From: Macrosteles quadrilineatus
Lineage: Eukaryota > Arthropoda > Insecta > Hemiptera > Cicadellidae
NCBI RefSeq assembly: GCF_028750875.1
Contig: NW_026542602.1
Span: 83,449,039-83,513,038 of the forward strand
Reading direction: 5' to 3'
DNA length: 64,000 nt
The notes under the pieces are model-generated. The model searched no databases. It worked only from the letters and a program-made list of their open reading frames with translations, and was not told the DNA's origin. This document shows positions 60,625 through 64,000 of the stretch, piece after piece. Position 1 is the stretch's first letter. The number at the start of each line of letters is the position of its first letter. The position numbers and the translations under genes were made by a program.

Positions 60625-61711
60625 AACAAATGAAACCCTGTGTTTTGCCTTCTTTAACGCAATATGAGTTAAACATTTCTGTGATTAAATTTTAATTTCA
60701 GAAGACAGAAAATTTTTTACGAAGAAAAATAATATTTGTGGACAGTGTATTGTTGTAAACAGTAAACGTGCAGCTTGACAGCGTCTGTTTGTTGTTCTTC
60801 CGGATCAGACTCTATCTTAACACGCTCCTTATTTTTTTTATTGTGTTTAACTCTGTCTTAAGTGATTGTGAACGAAATTTTATAATTTGATGCTCAAGTA
60901 AATCGATACAGTTTTTTATGCACTTTTTCATAAATCTTATGGAAAAAATATAACGTCGAGAAGAAATACCGTGGGAAGGAACAACTGCTTCAAATAAGAT
61001 TCAAAGTGCTGTAAAATGGATGTAATTTGGATATACAACAATAAACTAGATAATTAAGTAAAGCTTGACTCAGATGATTTAGATTATACAAATACACTTA
61101 TTTTATACAAAACTGTTGAAGCTCTCCCTTTCTAAGCCTCGAAGTTTAAAATTCTTGTTCTAAAATCAGATAAGTTTAAAGATATTTATAAATCTGTATT
61201 TTTTTGGGAGCTCCAAGTAACAATGCAGCACTATGATCAATTTAACCTAAATACCTTGTATAAATGGCAGAATTATTAGAACCCGGCCATACAGGTCAAA
61301 TGGTTTCATTCTTTCTACTGTAGCCTACTATTGCGTTATTTATCAAACAAATTTTAAAAAATGTATCCTACTGCAATGTATATTGGTAATATATTTTACT
61401 TTTTTTCATTGTATAGCGTAAGCTCAGCGTTGTTCTTTTTATTTTGGAAAATGTATAAGAGATGACAGTCACCAAGTATGACATAACTGTGCAGTTATAA
61501 GGTTTGTGTTTGATTTTCTAAAGTTTGATACAAGACCCAACTTGATCTTTGGGCATCATAAATTATAGATTCTAGATAAACCATGGGCTCCAATTTATTC
61601 ACGCAACATCCATCCTTCTTGTCTGCGTTGATAAAATGTCAACTAAAAATCTAATGTTTAATTGTTTAAACAATTTGTACGCAAACATCTATATTCTATC
61701 AACATACTTGC

Positions 61712-62388
61712 CAACAACATGTGCTAACCCTAATGTCCTCAGAACCTCAGCTTTAGCGCTCAGTGTGACGGCTGCGGAGTACGTTGCACCAGTATGGAAT
61801 GCATCGTCACATGCAAAAAAGGTTGACACTGCAGTCAATGACATGGCTCGGATTGTAACTGGGTGTTTGAAACCAACCCCAGTACACAAACCTATCCTAT
61901 CATAGGGATCACCCCTCCATCAATCCGACGTGATGTCGCTGCCGACGCAGAAAGGACTAAGCAAGAGACAGACCCTCGTCACCCATTACACGGCCACCAA
62001 CCTGCAGAGCGACGGCTTCGGTCCAGAAAGAGCTTTTTATCACGGACACGAGTCCTGGATGGATCACTCTCAATCAATCGGGTGGCAAGGTGGGAGGCCA
62101 CTAACCCTCCCATACCAGCCAGGGAGGATGTGGCTCCTAGTGGTGTCGTGCATTACACGGTGTGGAAGACCCTAAATCGAAACAGTGTTGAAGTACCAAA
62201 ATGCAAGACAAACATGCAGAAATGGGGTCTCTTACCAGTAAAACATCTTGTGTGCGTGTGGTGCTGTTCAGGATCCTGGCCATCTGCTGATCTGTCCACG
62301 CCTAGACCAGTCTTGCACATTAGATGATCTTTTACAAGCGAATGACAAAGCCATATCGGTGGCTAATTTACGGAAAAGCGAAGTCTGA
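61712..62388 (+). pseudogene. Non-LTR retrotransposon (Jockey-like) 3' coding remnant
   Basis: The C-terminal part of a LINE-type ORF2 is spread over three frames. The first frame is 61712-61905 (LRTSALALSVTAAEYVAPVW, VTGCLKPTPVHKP). The second is about 61900-62215 (GITPPSIRRDVAADAERTKQ, DPRHPLHGHQP, WKTLNRN). The third is 62251-62388 (C-A-C-G-x6-GHLLICP, a C-x-C-x8-H-x3-C cluster) ending at TGA. At least two frameshifts disable it. The assignment to the Jockey group rests on recall of this conserved C-terminal text. Nothing of the RT catalytic core is present. Confidence 0.75.
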
Positions 62389-63769
62389 TTTCCGGAAACG
62401 GAAAGTAAGAGGGTAAGTAACATACTTAATACAACTCTCTGTAACATCCTACAATCTACATACCCTCTTTTTATGAACAGGATTTCATTTTAAAGATTAC
62501 GTTCTAAATCAGGTATGAGTGTAATAGGTATTTTTCTTTAAGGCTTTGACAAACTAGTTTTTAACTTATTTCTAGATGGTACTTTCAAAGGCTCCTTGTT
62601 GCCAACCAACTCTCTTAATGCGAATCTTCAATAAGAACTGTTAACATTGGTTTCAATAAAATTTAAAATGGAAACTGTACCAATATTTAAATGTTTATTT
62701 TTATTTTGTCCAGCTATGCATCGTCAGACACATCAGAAAAACTGAAGGTTATGTTTACAATAATATATTTTAAAAATATCAAACATCGGTAGTTAAATAT
62801 AAAAAAAATATTTTGTCACGGACATTTGGTAAAATACTAAACAATAACATTATACATGTTGGAAAATAAAATCTGAAGTTTAACTTATAACTTTATAATT
62901 ATTGAGTTTTGTAATGTTGCATTTTGAATTGGACCATTATCATCATTTAATATATGCCAATTTTATTTATGAATAATTATTTCCATGCTTTGAGCTCGTT
63001 GGGTTTGGTTACATTTTTCGGTAATTTTGTATTTTTAAGTTAATTTTAGTAAATATTTAATGTTACTAAATTCAAAAATTTACAAAGCTATAACCTAAAC
63101 CTACTTCAGATTTTATTTATATACATGTATAATTTCATTTTTTTAAATTTACCTAAATGTACTTGACAATAATGTTTCATACTTAAATACCCATATGTTT
63201 GATATTTTCAAAATGAACAAAAGGCTTAGCTAGCAAAAGGCCTCCAAAAATAAAAATTTCTAAAATATATTTTGCAGTTTTCATTTTAAATTTTACCTTA
63301 TAAGTTTTAAAATGTAAACTATGATTGGCCAGCTGATCCTTCAGTTCAATTTTTACCACAGTCAGATCGCAAACATGATACGAAACCACATATGAAAAAA
63401 TTGATTTAGTTTGGTTACTTTTATTTTTACTCGTAACTTGATTGAGGTGAGTAAATCACTCTTTATGGATTGGATCTACACATCTCACATGTCTTAGATC
63501 TGACATATTTAAAGTCAGAGTTTTTATTCATCTAATAATTATCTGAAAAAAATATATTATTGTATTTTCATAAGGTGGTGTTTTCTTGATTGCACATTTT
63601 TCAGGTGTAAAGTAATCTTGCAAGGTAAAGGGGTATTGCATTTTTCGATTCGCCTTAAAATAGAATTTTTAATGTGAAACTTGCTGACCAACCCACTCGT
63701 GTATGCAAACATATTATCAAGAAAGAAAATTGTATGGGAAATAAAAAAACTATATGGTTTTTTATTTTT
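62389..63769. other. Intergenic AT-rich DNA
   Basis: The left part may be the 3' UTR of the LINE remnant. The rest shows no exon. The 68-codon minus frame at 63183-63389 has no supporting feature. Confidence 0.4.
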
Positions 63770-63775
63770 TTTATT
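63770..63775 (-). terminator. Poly(A) signal of the edge gene
   Basis: AATAAA on the minus strand lies 10 bp past the stop, with a second copy at 63761-63766. Confidence 0.6.
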
Positions 63776-63785
63776 AAACTAACAT

Positions 63786-64000
63786 TTACCATCCTCCGTA
63801 TCCTCCGTATCCGTATCCAGGGCCACCGTATCCGTAACCTCCCAGGATTCCACCGAAGTACTCTGGGTATCCACCCAGACCGAAAGCCTCGTAGCCGACG
63901 GCGGGGTAGACGTACTCTACTGGGGGTGCGGGGATGACTCCCAGGGTAGCGATGTCGTACACATCAACAGTGTTGAGAACGGGAGGGATGACAGGGGGAG
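63786..64000 (-). CDS. Partial secreted Gly/Tyr-rich protein ending GGYGGW (3' end only)
   Basis: The minus-strand frame is open from the window edge to TAA at 63786-63788. It encodes 70 C-terminal residues. It begins with a Pro/Val core (PPVIPPVLNTVDVYD), then PAPPVEYVYPAVGYEAFG, a Gly-Tyr section (GGYPEYFGGILGG) and a tail of GYGYGG units ending GGYGGW. The VDV core and the tail match the 115-aa gene at 52007-58678, which faces it on the opposite strand, so they are likely paralogs duplicated in inverted orientation. The signal peptide and start lie outside the window. Confidence 0.85.
   Translation of the reverse strand, partial: PPVIPPVLNTVDVYDIATLGVIPAPPVEYVYPAVGYEAFGLGGYPEYFGGILGGYGYGGPGYGYGGYGGW

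Noticed and set aside
1..64000. CRISPR array, bacterial operon or phage features
   Set aside because: All regular repeats found are microsatellites, transposon inverted repeats or the 24-bp array. Introns and poly(A) signals show a eukaryotic nuclear genome.

Overview
The window looks like an arthropod, most likely insect, nuclear genome. It is an AT-rich background with GC-rich coding exons, long GT-AG introns, TATA promoters, AATAAA signals, and decayed animal-type transposons: Tc1/mariner foldbacks, a Penelope-like GIY-YIG remnant, a non-LTR retrotransposon 3' end and a tRNA-derived SINE. No housekeeping gene is recognisable. The coding content is a cluster of 11 small secreted, low-complexity Pro/Gly/Tyr-rich protein genes. 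One of them is represented only by its first exon and one is cut by the right edge.

Left block (about 1.7-13.3 kb, minus strand): an orphan first exon and five complete two-exon genes (194, 91, 83, 92 and 138 aa). Each has a 16-25 nt coding first exon and a phase-1 intron that splits a Gly codon inside the signal peptide. In each mature protein a Pro-rich repeat (PQ, PAPG or PMPQP types) leads into a Tyr-Gly-rich tail. A middle part (13.3-19.6 kb) holds anonymous DNA and a roughly 2.8 kb diverged tandem-repeat block.

Right block (19.7-58.7 kb, plus strand): a four-exon gene with a cystine-knot-like Cys pattern (19.7-23.9 kb), a two-exon Gly/Tyr gene with a Cys-Gly tail (27.2-30.0 kb), a second knot gene (39.0-47.2 kb) and a two-exon Gly/Tyr gene (52.0-58.7 kb). 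The right edge carries the end of another Gly/Tyr gene on the minus strand.

The most notable locus is the second knot gene. Its shared signal-peptide and knot exons are followed by four consecutive terminal exons. Each has a phase-1 3' splice site, a Tyr/Pro/Gly-rich reading frame and its own stop. The sequence therefore predicts four isoforms (79, 73, 72 and 98 aa) that keep one knot module and swap the C-terminal material. The last of these exons and the last exon of the first knot gene share a same-orientation SINE and a similar acceptor tract just upstream, which suggests common descent of that segment.

Function is inferred only from composition: secreted structural proteins that may assemble through Tyr-rich or disulfide contacts (cuticle, eggshell, silk-like secretion, or leafhopper brochosome-type granules). 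No family member was matched by search, and tissue and order are not shown by the sequence. All gene models come from reading splice sites and frames by eye.
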